Source: CAZUQH01 sp964622465 (lineage in GTDB: Bacteria; CG03; CAZUQH01). Taken from it: DNA of 30,186 nucleotides. The stretch spans positions 1 through 30,186 of the forward strand of contig CAZUQH010000013.1 in assembly GCA_964622465.1 (NCBI GenBank). The letters run 5' to 3'. This document shows, piece after piece, positions 22,890-30,186 of this stretch. The position numbers and the translations under genes are program-made. Numbering within the stretch: position 1 is the stretch's first letter; every line of letters begins with the position of its first letter. The notes under the pieces were generated by a model. That model was not told where the DNA came from, made no database searches, and worked only from the letters and a program-made list of their open reading frames with translations.

Positions 22890-24059
22890 CTACACGCCTG
22901 CAGCGTTCTTGAGGTCATTAACTCTGTCAGTTTGTTCCCAGGTAAAGCCCTCTTCATTGCGGCCAAAATGACCATACGCAGCCGTGCGTCTGTATACCGG
23001 TCTTCTTAAATTCAACGTATCAATAATCTCCGCAGGAGTCAGATTGAAATTCTTATTTACTATCTCAAGCAATTTTTCTTCGGGCACTTTATCAGTTCCA
23101 AGCGTGTTCACCGAAACCGAAAGTGGCTTTGATTTTCCTATAACGTAAGACAGCTGAATTAAGCATTTTGATGCAAGCCCGGCAGCTACTATATTTTTCG
23201 CTATGTATCTTGCAGCGTAAGCAGCACTTCTGTCGACCTTTGTCGGGTCCTTCCCGGAAAATGCACCTCCTCCGTGCGATATTTCAGGCCCGTATGCGTC
23301 CATTATTATTTTTCTACCTGTCATTCCTGTATCGGATGCAGGGCCGCCAACCACAAATTTTCCGGTTTCATTCACATAGTACTCAGTATCATTATCCAGC
23401 AAATCGTGAGGTAGTACGGGCTTTACCACTTTCTCTATCAGTTCTTCACGTGCAGATTTTGTTATCCGTTTGCCGCCAGAATCCAGGATTTCCTCTGTAT
23501 GCTGTGCTGCAAGGATGACGTTGTGAATGCGCTTCGGTTTACCCTTCTCGAATTGAACACAAACCTGCGATTTTCCATCAGGTCCAAGGTACTTTATTTC
23601 TCCTTTTTTTCTGACTTCTGCAAGTTTCCGTGTTATTTTATGTGCAAGAGATATCGTGAGAGGCATAAACTCCGGTGTCTCATCCGTTGCATAACCAACC
23701 ATAACACCCTGGTCTCCGGCACCGCCGGCATCTACCCCTTGAGCTATATCCGGCGATTGCTCATGGATCGCGTTGACTACTCCGCAGAAAGCATAATGAA
23801 ACCCAAAATCATGGTTTGTGTAGCCAATTTCTTTCAATATTTTTCTTACTGTTTCGACAATGTTTACGTAAGCACTTGTCGTGATTTCTCCTCCGGCAAT
23901 AACCAGTCCTGTTGTCACGAACGTCTCGCACGCCACTCTGGCGACAGGGTCTTCTTTTATTATCTCATCAAGAATTGCATCGGAAATCTGGTCGCAGATT
24001 TTATCCGGATGTCCTTCCGTAACTGATTCCGCGGCAGACAAATAAGTTCTCTCGTCCAT
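22890..24059 (-). CDS. metK: S-adenosylmethionine synthetase MetK
   Basis: It makes S-adenosylmethionine from methionine and ATP. The 389-aa sequence matches the family from end to end: SVTEGHPDKICDQISDAILD (residues about 11-30), GAGDQGVMVGYATDE (methionine and ATP loop, about 116-130), GGPASDTGMTGRKIIMDAYG (about 240) and GGGAFSGKDPTKVDRSAAY (about 263-281, the phosphate-binding P-loop). AAGGAGG lies about 8 nt before the ATG. It follows the sugar-nucleotide pyrophosphorylase by 30 nt and precedes ahcY, so the two SAM-cycle enzymes are neighbours. No SAM riboswitch is seen; the gap to the upstream gene is too short for one. Confidence 0.98.
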   Translation of the reverse strand: MDERTYLSAAESVTEGHPDKICDQISDAILDEIIKEDPVARVACETFVTTGLVIAGGEITTSAYVNIVETVRKILKEIGYTNHDFGFHYAFCGVVNAIHEQSPDIAQGVDAGGAGDQGVMVGYATDETPEFMPLTISLAHKITRKLAEVRKKGEIKYLGPDGKSQVCVQFEKGKPKRIHNVILAAQHTEEILDSGGKRITKSAREELIEKVVKPVLPHDLLDNDTEYYVNETGKFVVGGPASDTGMTGRKIIMDAYGPEISHGGGAFSGKDPTKVDRSAAYAARYIAKNIVAAGLASKCLIQLSYVIGKSKPLSVSVNTLGTDKVPEEKLLEIVNKNFNLTPAEIIDTLNLRRPVYRRTAAYGHFGRNEEGFTWEQTDRVNDLKNAAGV

Positions 24060-24089
24060 TTCTCTTATTCCTCCTTTTATTGCCTGTGT

Positions 24090-25133
24090 TTACACCAAAA
24101 CGGCATTATGAATAACCATGCCAGACGGAACGTTCACACCGGAACGTACAATACAGTTAAACAAACGTGTTCCTTGTCCAACCTTTACGCCTTCCCATAA
24201 TATGCTTTCTTCAATTTTTGTATTCTCTCCTATTTCTACGTCATTACCGAGCACGGAAAATTTTTTGATACGTGCCGACGATGCTATATGGCAATTTTTT
24301 CCTATCGCTGCCGGCGTTTCTATGTTTAAACCATCAACAATTCCTGCTCCACCCTCAACCCACAAACCCGGTTTTACTTCTTTTCCATTCGGTGTAAGAT
24401 GTATTTCCCCTGAGAGTATAGCGTGATGCACATTGCGGTATTCCTGAAGATTACCGACGTCATACCACGCTTCTGCCATTGTATAACCGTATAATGGCTG
24501 TCCTGTTTTTAGTAACTCAGGCCAGAGCTGATGCCCGAAATCATAAAATTTATCCTTGGGGATAAAATCAAAAACCTCTGGTTCAAGAACGTATATTCCG
24601 GTATTAACCGTATTTGCAAATACGTCTCCCCAATGTGGTTTTTCGACAAAATTTGTTATTCTAAAATCGTTATCGCAGAGAACGACTCCGTATTCAAACC
24701 TTTGCTGTACTGGTTTTAAGACAATGGTAGCTAATGCTTTGTTCTTGCGGTGAAACTGGAGCAGCTTTTCAAAGTCCATGTCCGTTAATCCATCGCCACT
24801 CAGTATTAACGACGTCCCTTTCGCGAGGAAACTCTGGAGTTTTTTCACGCCACCTGCCGTACCAAGCAGGTTTTCTTCCCGAGAATAGCGAAGCGATACG
24901 TTAAACTTGCTTCCATCGCCGTAATGAGCAATCACCTTTTCTGTATGCATACATACGTTCATTGCGATTTCAGTAATGCCCTGCATCTGCAAGTGGTTGA
25001 TAAGCCAATCTGTTGCCGGCCGGTTTACGACAGGAACCAGCGGTTTTGGGACAAAGTAAGTAAGCGGCCTTAAGCGAGTCCCCTCGCCGGCAGCCATTAT
25101 CATTGTCCTGATATCTTTTAGTAAATTGGTCAT
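24090..25133 (-). CDS. Sugar-1-phosphate nucleotidyltransferase with left-handed beta-helix tail
   Basis: The 347-aa protein is a GCD1/COG1208-type enzyme that joins a sugar-1-phosphate to a nucleotide. The N-terminal signature is MIMAAGEGTRLRPLT (residues about 12-26), followed by PKPLVPVVNRP. The metal-binding acid lies in LILSGDGLTD (about 110) and FVEKP is near 160. The C-terminal 100 residues are hexapeptide-like (AAIGKNCHI, VLGNDVEIGENTKI, GVKVGQGTRL), forming a beta helix that sets oligomer state or specificity. AAGGAG lies 9 nt before the ATG. The substrate is likely mannose-1-phosphate or glucose-1-phosphate; this cannot be settled from sequence alone. It belongs to the sugar-nucleotide cluster, downstream of a phosphohexomutase. 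Confidence 0.87.
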   Translation of the reverse strand: MTNLLKDIRTMIMAAGEGTRLRPLTYFVPKPLVPVVNRPATDWLINHLQMQGITEIAMNVCMHTEKVIAHYGDGSKFNVSLRYSREENLLGTAGGVKKLQSFLAKGTSLILSGDGLTDMDFEKLLQFHRKNKALATIVLKPVQQRFEYGVVLCDNDFRITNFVEKPHWGDVFANTVNTGIYVLEPEVFDFIPKDKFYDFGHQLWPELLKTGQPLYGYTMAEAWYDVGNLQEYRNVHHAILSGEIHLTPNGKEVKPGLWVEGGAGIVDGLNIETPAAIGKNCHIASSARIKKFSVLGNDVEIGENTKIEESILWEGVKVGQGTRLFNCIVRSGVNVPSGMVIHNAVLV

Positions 25134-25154
25134 TTAAAAAACTCCTTACATACT

Positions 25155-25190
25155 GGTACGGGATTGCTTCGCTACGCTCGCAATGACAGG
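25155..25190. repeat. Dispersed repeat copy between sugar genes
   Basis: This copy reads GGTACGGGATTGCTTCGC and continues to CGCAATGACAGG. It is the fullest uninterrupted copy of the family also seen at 1360-1394, and carries the short palindrome TTCGCTACGCTCGCAA in its centre. It occupies the 64-nt gap between two sugar-metabolism genes. Confidence 0.8.
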
Positions 25191-25197
25191 TGGCGCA

Positions 25198-26643
25198 TTA
25201 TGAATAGACAGTATAGACAACTTTGCTCGCAAGGTCAAGGAGCGAGCGCGTTTTCTTCCTATTTGATGACTCTGCATACGTGCGCACAAGCGGCTCTGTA
25301 CCGGATGGTCTGATTAATAGCCATGAATCATCTTTGAAGATGAACTTTGCTCCATCATAGTCCCGAACCGCGCTCAATTCCCCGGCTGGAAGAAACTTCC
25401 CTGCTGCCTTCCGTACGTCCCGGGTAAATTCTTTCTTATTGAGATGATTATTTGATGATAAATGGATATCTGAACGTTCAAAATATGACTTTCCGAATTC
25501 ACGATACAAATACTGCACTAGCCCGGAAACAGGACATCTCTCCTTTTCCGCAAATTCCAGAAGCCGTAAACCAGAGAGTAGTCCATCCCTCTCCGGTAAA
25601 TAGTCCCCGAAACCATAGCCACCGCTTTCTTCTCCGCCTATGACGCTACCTTGAAGCATTTCCTTCGCAACGTACTTGAATCCAACCGGTACTTCCTTAA
25701 ATGATAATCCATATTTGCGTGCTATTCTTTCACTCAGATAACCGAGAGAAATCGTTTGAACAACATTACCCTTAGAGTGGCCATATTTTATCTGGTAGAG
25801 TACTAAAAGCGGGAATACAACATGAGGAGGCAGGTATCTGCCATTTTCGTCAATGACGCCAAGCCGGTCACCATCGCCATCAAATGCGAGCCCGGCTGAT
25901 GCATTTGACTCAACGACTGTTTTTTTCAGACCGCTTAAATAACGTTCAACCGGCTCAGGTGCAAGGCCACCGAACATACAGTCGTGTTTAGCATGGATTT
26001 CTTGAACATGCCGCTTACCGAGAATGCGCTCTAAATACCCAACGTTAGTGCCGTAAAGCGGGTCCGATACAATTTTCAGTGATGATAGTTTTTGTATCCT
26101 GACCAATGACGCTATTTTTTTGAGATAAGGAGCCACAAAATCCTGCCTGGTTACTTTTCCTGGTTGGGCTTGCTTCTGCGAATTACGTGAATTATGCGAG
26201 GCCTTAGGCCCATGCAACACCCGTTCCACCTCTCGCGTCCACTCCTCATCAGACGAACAACCGGCACTACTTTTTACTTTTAATCCACAGAAATACCAGG
26301 GGTTATGGGACGCGGTAATCATAATACCAGCATTTGCACGTTTTTCTACTACTGCAAGAGAAAGTGCAGGCGAAGATAACGGACGGTCGCTGAGATAAAT
26401 GTTGAACCCGTAATCTGCAAAGACGCCGGCACTCGCAACCGCAAAGTCCTCAGCCATAAACCTTTTATCAAAACCGACAACGACTTTACGTGGTCTATCT
26501 TTTGTTTTTTTTAATACCACCCGAGCAATTGCATCGGTCACTTTCCGGACATTCTCCATTGTAAAATCATCTGCAATCCTGCCACGCCAGCCATCAGTAC
26601 CAAAATGAATTTTATCCGTAGTTATTATGCTTTTTGTTTTCAC
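25198..26643 (-). CDS. Phosphoglucomutase/phosphomannomutase family enzyme
   Basis: The 481-aa alpha-D-phosphohexomutase moves phosphate between C6 and C1 of a hexose. All four family sites are visible: the phosphoserine loop TASHNPWYF (about residue 110), the metal loop FDGDGDRLGV (about 255), the sugar loop GGEESGGYGF (about 335) and the phosphate loop RPSGTEPLVRTY (about 455). The start is GTG at 26643, which overlaps the manC stop as GTGA, so the two are probably translationally coupled. Next to manC it may supply mannose-1-phosphate for GDP-mannose, but phosphoglucomutase activity is equally possible. Confidence 0.9.
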   Translation of the reverse strand: MKTKSIITTDKIHFGTDGWRGRIADDFTMENVRKVTDAIARVVLKKTKDRPRKVVVGFDKRFMAEDFAVASAGVFADYGFNIYLSDRPLSSPALSLAVVEKRANAGIMITASHNPWYFCGLKVKSSAGCSSDEEWTREVERVLHGPKASHNSRNSQKQAQPGKVTRQDFVAPYLKKIASLVRIQKLSSLKIVSDPLYGTNVGYLERILGKRHVQEIHAKHDCMFGGLAPEPVERYLSGLKKTVVESNASAGLAFDGDGDRLGVIDENGRYLPPHVVFPLLVLYQIKYGHSKGNVVQTISLGYLSERIARKYGLSFKEVPVGFKYVAKEMLQGSVIGGEESGGYGFGDYLPERDGLLSGLRLLEFAEKERCPVSGLVQYLYREFGKSYFERSDIHLSSNNHLNKKEFTRDVRKAAGKFLPAGELSAVRDYDGAKFIFKDDSWLLIRPSGTEPLVRTYAESSNRKKTRSLLDLASKVVYTVYS

Positions 26644-27725
26644 TTTAGCTTGGCGTTCTTTTCCGATACTACACGATAAATATCCCTGACTTTCTGGCCT
26701 TTGCCGCGAGGAAGAACGAGCAGAACATCCGGTGTTGCTATAATCAGACTATCTTTTATTCCAGTGCACGCAACCAGCGGAGTTCTATCCTTTGTTGCAA
26801 CAAGCGTATTGGACGTATCTTTTAAGCACACGCGCGATTTGTCGCCAAGCAGGACGTTCCCCTTACTGTCTTTTTTACCTACTTCGTAGATTGCATCCCA
26901 CGTACCAAGGTCATACCACTTAAAGTTGCCATCTACCATAACAACGTTATCGGCACGCTCCATCAAACCGTAATCGACAGAAATGTCCGGGGCCTTGTTA
27001 TAAACCTGCCGTAAATTATCCTTTGACAACGCCGTAAGCGCTTTATAATGCTCCGGCATATAACTTCGCAGTCCATCTATAAACGCTTCTCTCTTCCAGG
27101 CAAACATTCCGCTATTCCAGCGCCATTTTTTTTCTCGCAGCATTTTCTTGGCACGGACGGCTCCCGGTTTCTCAACAAATTTCGCAACACGCCAGACATC
27201 CGGCCCTTTCCCTGTATCCAGACGCGCTCCTGTTTTAAGATAGCCAAAACCCGGCTCCGGACGGTTTGGGGTTATTCCAATGGTTACGAGTACATTATGG
27301 GTCTGAGCAACGTGGATAGATTGTTTTGCAACACCAAGAAAACGTCCGGTATCTGGAATGTAGTGGTCAGCCGGCATAACAAACACTGTTTCTTCTGATA
27401 TAACCCGCTTTGCACATGCAGTGGCAATTGCTATTGCGGTATTTTTTCCGAATGGCTCCAGGATTATGTTTGCAGGTTTTAACCACGGTATTTGCTGTTT
27501 GATAAGCCGGGCGTAATTTGCAGTAGCTACAACAACCACGTTATCCGGGCTTGTTATAGCACGCCCGCGTTCACAGGATGACTGGAAGAGGGACTTACTG
27601 GTGTTACTATTGGTCAACGGGAGTTTGACAAACTGCTTTGGATAATTAAAGCGACTCCATGGCCAGAATCTTTCTCCCTGGCCGCCTGCAAGAATTATTA
27701 CTTTGATATTGTTTTTCTTAACCAT
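26640..27725 (-). CDS. manC: Mannose-1-phosphate guanylyltransferase ManC
   Basis: It forms GDP-mannose from mannose-1-phosphate and GTP. The 361-aa protein starts with the family signature VIILAGGQGERFWPWSR (residues about 9-25) and YPKQFVKL. It also has ILEPFGKNTAIAIATAC, VFVMPADHYI, FVEKPG and WNSGMFAWK in the usual order. It ends after the nucleotidyltransferase domain, so it lacks the phosphomannose isomerase domain of bifunctional ManC. The start overlaps galE by 28 nt and the end overlaps the phosphohexomutase by 4 nt, a tight operon. With the neighbouring mutase it can form a two-step route from mannose-6-phosphate to GDP-mannose. Confidence 0.93.
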   Translation of the reverse strand: MVKKNNIKVIILAGGQGERFWPWSRFNYPKQFVKLPLTNSNTSKSLFQSSCERGRAITSPDNVVVVATANYARLIKQQIPWLKPANIILEPFGKNTAIAIATACAKRVISEETVFVMPADHYIPDTGRFLGVAKQSIHVAQTHNVLVTIGITPNRPEPGFGYLKTGARLDTGKGPDVWRVAKFVEKPGAVRAKKMLREKKWRWNSGMFAWKREAFIDGLRSYMPEHYKALTALSKDNLRQVYNKAPDISVDYGLMERADNVVMVDGNFKWYDLGTWDAIYEVGKKDSKGNVLLGDKSRVCLKDTSNTLVATKDRTPLVACTGIKDSLIIATPDVLLVLPRGKGQKVRDIYRVVSEKNAKLK

Positions 27726-28624
27726 TCCAGATAATCACCGAGGCCGTTATTAAGCGAATAAGAATGTTTCCATCCAAGCGTGTGGTGGATACGCCCAACG
27801 TCGAGAGAGCTCTTTTTTAGCTCACCGGGGCGCTCGGGTTTATATACCGGCTCATGTTCGTATGCTGTCAATTTTTTCATCTGTGCAAATAATTTGTTTA
27901 CGCTGGCAGTATCACCTGTGCCAACGTTCAACACGAGGTTATCGGTACGGCCGAGACAAATAAGGTTCACTTCTGCCACGTCTCTGACATATACAAAATC
28001 CCTTTCCTGTTCTCCGTCTCCATAAATTTCCAGTTGTTCGTTTTTTAACATCTTGCGCCCGAATATTGCAACTACCCCTGCTTCTCCGTAAGGGTCTTGA
28101 CGCAGGCCATAAACGTTACCATATCTAAGGATAGCATAGTTGATGCCGTGTATCGCATTGTAGCATTTAATGTAATATTCGCTTGCAAGCTTTGCTACGC
28201 CATAAGGAGAAACCGGGTTTGCAGGTGATTCTTCTGCCGGTGGTCTATTTGACGTCTCGCCATAAATGACACCGCCGGAAGACGCAAATATTATTCTTTT
28301 TGCACCAGATGCACGTGCGCATTTTAGAATATTTACGCAGCCGAGCACATTCACTTTTGTGTCGAACACAGGGTCTTCGACTGATTTTCGGACGTCTACC
28401 TGTGCAGCATGATGATTAACGATTTCTGGCCGGAAATCTTCGAAGACCTTTGCAAGGGAGGGGTCGGTTATGTCCTGGTGGTAAAATTTAGCGTCTTGAT
28501 TAATATTCTCTTTTTTGCCAGAAGAAAGGTTATCTACGATTGCAACCGTATGTCCGGATGCAACGTATTTATCAACGATATTAGAACCAATAAAACCTGC
28601 GCCACCAGTTACGAGTATCCGCAA
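27698..28624 (-). CDS. galE: UDP-glucose 4-epimerase-like SDR enzyme
   Basis: This 308-aa extended short-chain dehydrogenase binds NAD through MRILVTGGAGFIGSNIVDKY (residues 1-20) and has the catalytic Ser in FASSGGVIYGE (about residue 117) and the YxxxK pair in SPYGVAKLASEYY (about 140-147). The DPYGEAGVVAIFGRKML and GDGEQERDFVYVRDVAEVNL blocks closely resemble the Thermotoga-type GalE. It likely interconverts UDP-glucose and UDP-galactose, or the N-acetyl forms. It is followed by manC with a 28-nt overlap, and the dehydratase-like gene ends 23 nt upstream, so all are probably one unit for surface polysaccharide sugars. Confidence 0.82.
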   Translation of the reverse strand: MRILVTGGAGFIGSNIVDKYVASGHTVAIVDNLSSGKKENINQDAKFYHQDITDPSLAKVFEDFRPEIVNHHAAQVDVRKSVEDPVFDTKVNVLGCVNILKCARASGAKRIIFASSGGVIYGETSNRPPAEESPANPVSPYGVAKLASEYYIKCYNAIHGINYAILRYGNVYGLRQDPYGEAGVVAIFGRKMLKNEQLEIYGDGEQERDFVYVRDVAEVNLICLGRTDNLVLNVGTGDTASVNKLFAQMKKLTAYEHEPVYKPERPGELKKSSLDVGRIHHTLGWKHSYSLNNGLGDYLEWLRKTISK

Positions 28625-28647
28625 ACTGCCTCCTCCTACTACTCCAT

Positions 28648-30186
28648 CTACTCTAGCAAACGATGCTGGAATTCGGGCACAATCTCTTTTATTTTGCGGG
28701 CAATTTCAGCAGGTTTACCGTGTCCAGCAACCCTGTGGAGTTCTTCCAATTGTTCTGATAACTTTTTCGCATTTACTTTATCGGGTTCTGCGAGAAGTAT
28801 CTTGGGGTGTTCGGTAGAATGCGTACCTTTCCCGCCGGAAAGTGGTTCCTCGTGCAGTTTTTCGCCCGGCGCCAACCCAATAAATTTTATCTCAATATCT
28901 CTCTCGGGTTCGTATCCATAGAGCCGAATCAGGTCGCGTGCGAGGTCAATTATTTTCACTGGTTCACCCATGTCAAGTACGAATATCTCCCCACCCTTTG
29001 CCATACCACCTGCCTGTATAACCAGCTGCGCTGCCTCTGACGTAGTCATAAAAAACCGGCTTACCTCCGGGTCAGTTACCGTCACCGGACCGCCTGCTGC
29101 TATCTGGTCCCTGAAAATCGGCACGACACTGCCGCGACTCTCGAGCACGTTTCCAAACCTTACTGAAGAAAACGTCATGTCTGAATCATTTAACTGCGCT
29201 TCTGCTTCGACAATAAGCTCACAAATGCGCTTGGTAGCACCCATAAAACTCGTGGGATTAACTGCTTTGTCCGTAGAAATCATGACGAAGCGACGCACAC
29301 CGCTCTCCTTAGACGCTTCAATCAGGTTCCTTGTGCCGTAGACGTTATTGAGCACAGCTTCGTCAGGGCATAACTCCATAAGCCCGACGTGCTTATGTGC
29401 AGCGGCATGAAATATGACTATCGGCTTGTATTCTTTCATAATGCGTTTCAAGCGGTTCTTATCCCTGATATCAGCAATAACAGGAAGCAGTTCTGTGTTT
29501 TCGAGTTGTGAGCGTAACCGTCTCTCTGCCTTATGGATGCTGAATTCACCGCGGCCGAGCATTATCAGACGGGCAGGCCCAAAACATCCGAGCTGTGCAC
29601 ATAACTCTGAACCGATTGTTCCACCCGCGCCGGTAACCAGAATCGTAGCATCGTTAACGTATCCAGCTATCTTTTCAACTGAGAGGTCGACTTTCTCACG
29701 GCCAAGCAGGTCTCCTGGTTCCACCTCTCTTATGTGCGTAACCGAAACCCGCTCGCTTACGATATCCATAAGCGAAGGCGTTGTCTTAAATTGCTTACCG
29801 GTTGCATGGCACAGGTCCATAATCCGTTTTATCTCGTGTCTTGTTGCTGAGGGGACAGCCATTATGAGTTCGTCAGGTGCCAGCTCCTGCGAGATGCGCG
29901 GCAAATCATCGATGGTTCCAGCAACACGAACGCCATGTATTTCTCGCCCCTGTTTCGCAGGGTCATCATCTACAAGCGCAATCGGTTCGTACTGCGATGT
30001 TGGGTCACGAAGCAACTCACGAACAAGATTCTCACTAGCATTGCCTGCACCTATTATAATAGCACGCTTGCGCTTGGACTCGCCTGTTATACGGCCACTT
30101 ATCGTTTCGCGTATTAACCTGGTACTTAAACGGACGCCACCGAGAGTAAAAAAACAAAGCATTGCGTGAATTGGGAAGATAGAACG
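28648..30186 (-). CDS. FlaA1/CapD-type nucleotide-sugar epimerase/dehydratase, cut by the window edge
   Basis: The visible 512 aa are the C-terminal part of a membrane-linked nucleotide-sugar 4,6-dehydratase or 5-epimerase of the WbpM, PglF and CapD family, which is usually about 600-650 aa. The frame stays open to the window end, where residues SIFPIHAMLCFFTLGG are the end of a transmembrane helix, so the N-terminal membrane domain lies outside. A first Rossmann domain starts at RAIIIGAGNASENLVREL. The main SDR domain starts at ILVTGAGGTIGSELCAQL. The active site has Met in place of Tyr (NPTSFMGATKR), as in FlaA1, WbpM and PglF. It likely makes a modified UDP-N-acetylglucosamine sugar for surface glycans. 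galE follows it. Confidence 0.9.
   Translation of the reverse strand, partial: RSIFPIHAMLCFFTLGGVRLSTRLIRETISGRITGESKRKRAIIIGAGNASENLVRELLRDPTSQYEPIALVDDDPAKQGREIHGVRVAGTIDDLPRISQELAPDELIMAVPSATRHEIKRIMDLCHATGKQFKTTPSLMDIVSERVSVTHIREVEPGDLLGREKVDLSVEKIAGYVNDATILVTGAGGTIGSELCAQLGCFGPARLIMLGRGEFSIHKAERRLRSQLENTELLPVIADIRDKNRLKRIMKEYKPIVIFHAAAHKHVGLMELCPDEAVLNNVYGTRNLIEASKESGVRRFVMISTDKAVNPTSFMGATKRICELIVEAEAQLNDSDMTFSSVRFGNVLESRGSVVPIFRDQIAAGGPVTVTDPEVSRFFMTTSEAAQLVIQAGGMAKGGEIFVLDMGEPVKIIDLARDLIRLYGYEPERDIEIKFIGLAPGEKLHEEPLSGGKGTHSTEHPKILLAEPDKVNAKKLSEQLEELHRVAGHGKPAEIARKIKEIVPEFQHRLLE

Noticed and set aside
23499..24026. Plus-strand open frame of about 175 codons
   Set aside because: It is antisense to metK, which is certain, and shows no family motif.
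24060..24089. SAM riboswitch upstream of metK
   Set aside because: Only 30 nt separate metK from the preceding gene, too short for any known SAM-binding leader.
29414..30169. Long plus-strand open frame of about 250 codons
   Set aside because: It lies fully opposite the clear FlaA1/CapD-type gene and has no recognisable protein pattern. It is a shadow of codon use on the other strand.
1..30186. tRNA or rRNA genes
   Set aside because: I saw no cloverleaf-like arrangement with a TTC-arm motif and no conserved rRNA segments on either strand by reading; a dedicated search could still find something.

Overview
The window reads as a chromosomal segment (estimated by eye at 40-45% G+C) from a Gram-negative-type (two-membrane) bacterium. 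The evidence for an outer membrane is LptF/LptG permeases, several lipoproteins, a CsgG-type protein and a very large SprA-like outer-membrane protein. SprA plus a possible type IX sorting tail points to the FCB group or an uncultured candidate phylum. I cannot name the phylum. Two blocks of exactly 100 N show that this is a draft or metagenome scaffold.

Layout. (1) 1-54 looks like the right end of an IS200/IS605 element outside the window. (2) 219-8744, all minus strand, is one long run read from right to left: an LPP20-like lipoprotein, a larger LPP20-like lipoprotein with an Ig-like centre, a FecR-domain protein, a third LPP20-like lipoprotein, a FlgT/CsgG-like lipoprotein, a small two-helix membrane protein, PmbA/TldE, AroE and AroC. 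A sigma70-like promoter lies just ahead of it. (3) 8861-15355, minus strand, holds a SprA-like translocon, ComF, an O6-alkylguanine-DNA alkyltransferase and a cold-shock protein, with a promoter at the front and a strong intrinsic terminator at the end. (4) 15356-18161 is a mobile-element landing zone between divergent transcription units: nested palindromic repeats, a decayed IS256-type transposase and an apparently intact IS608-like tnpA-tnpB element. (5) 18194-20385, plus strand, is lptF-lptG for LPS export. (6) 20436-30186, minus strand, runs from right to left as a FlaA1/CapD-type nucleotide-sugar epimerase/dehydratase, GalE, ManC, a phosphohexomutase, a sugar-nucleotide pyrophosphorylase, MetK, SAH hydrolase (gap) and a secreted M6 metalloprotease (gap).

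How the parts fit. Most genes serve the cell envelope. The sugar-nucleotide cluster makes activated sugars (GDP-mannose, UDP-hexoses) for surface polysaccharide. LptFG exports LPS. The SprA-like protein may secrete surface proteins such as the M6 protease, whose C-terminus resembles a type IX sorting or FlgD-like domain. MetK and SAH hydrolase form the S-adenosylmethionine cycle. AroE and AroC are two shikimate-pathway steps.

The least understood part is the LPP20 x3 / FecR / FlgT-CsgG lipoprotein run. It resembles the parts list of flagellar outer-membrane disk systems (FlgP, FlgT) but has no flagellar gene nearby. Small palindromic repeats sit at many gene junctions, and two of them supply the stop codons of aroC and aroE.
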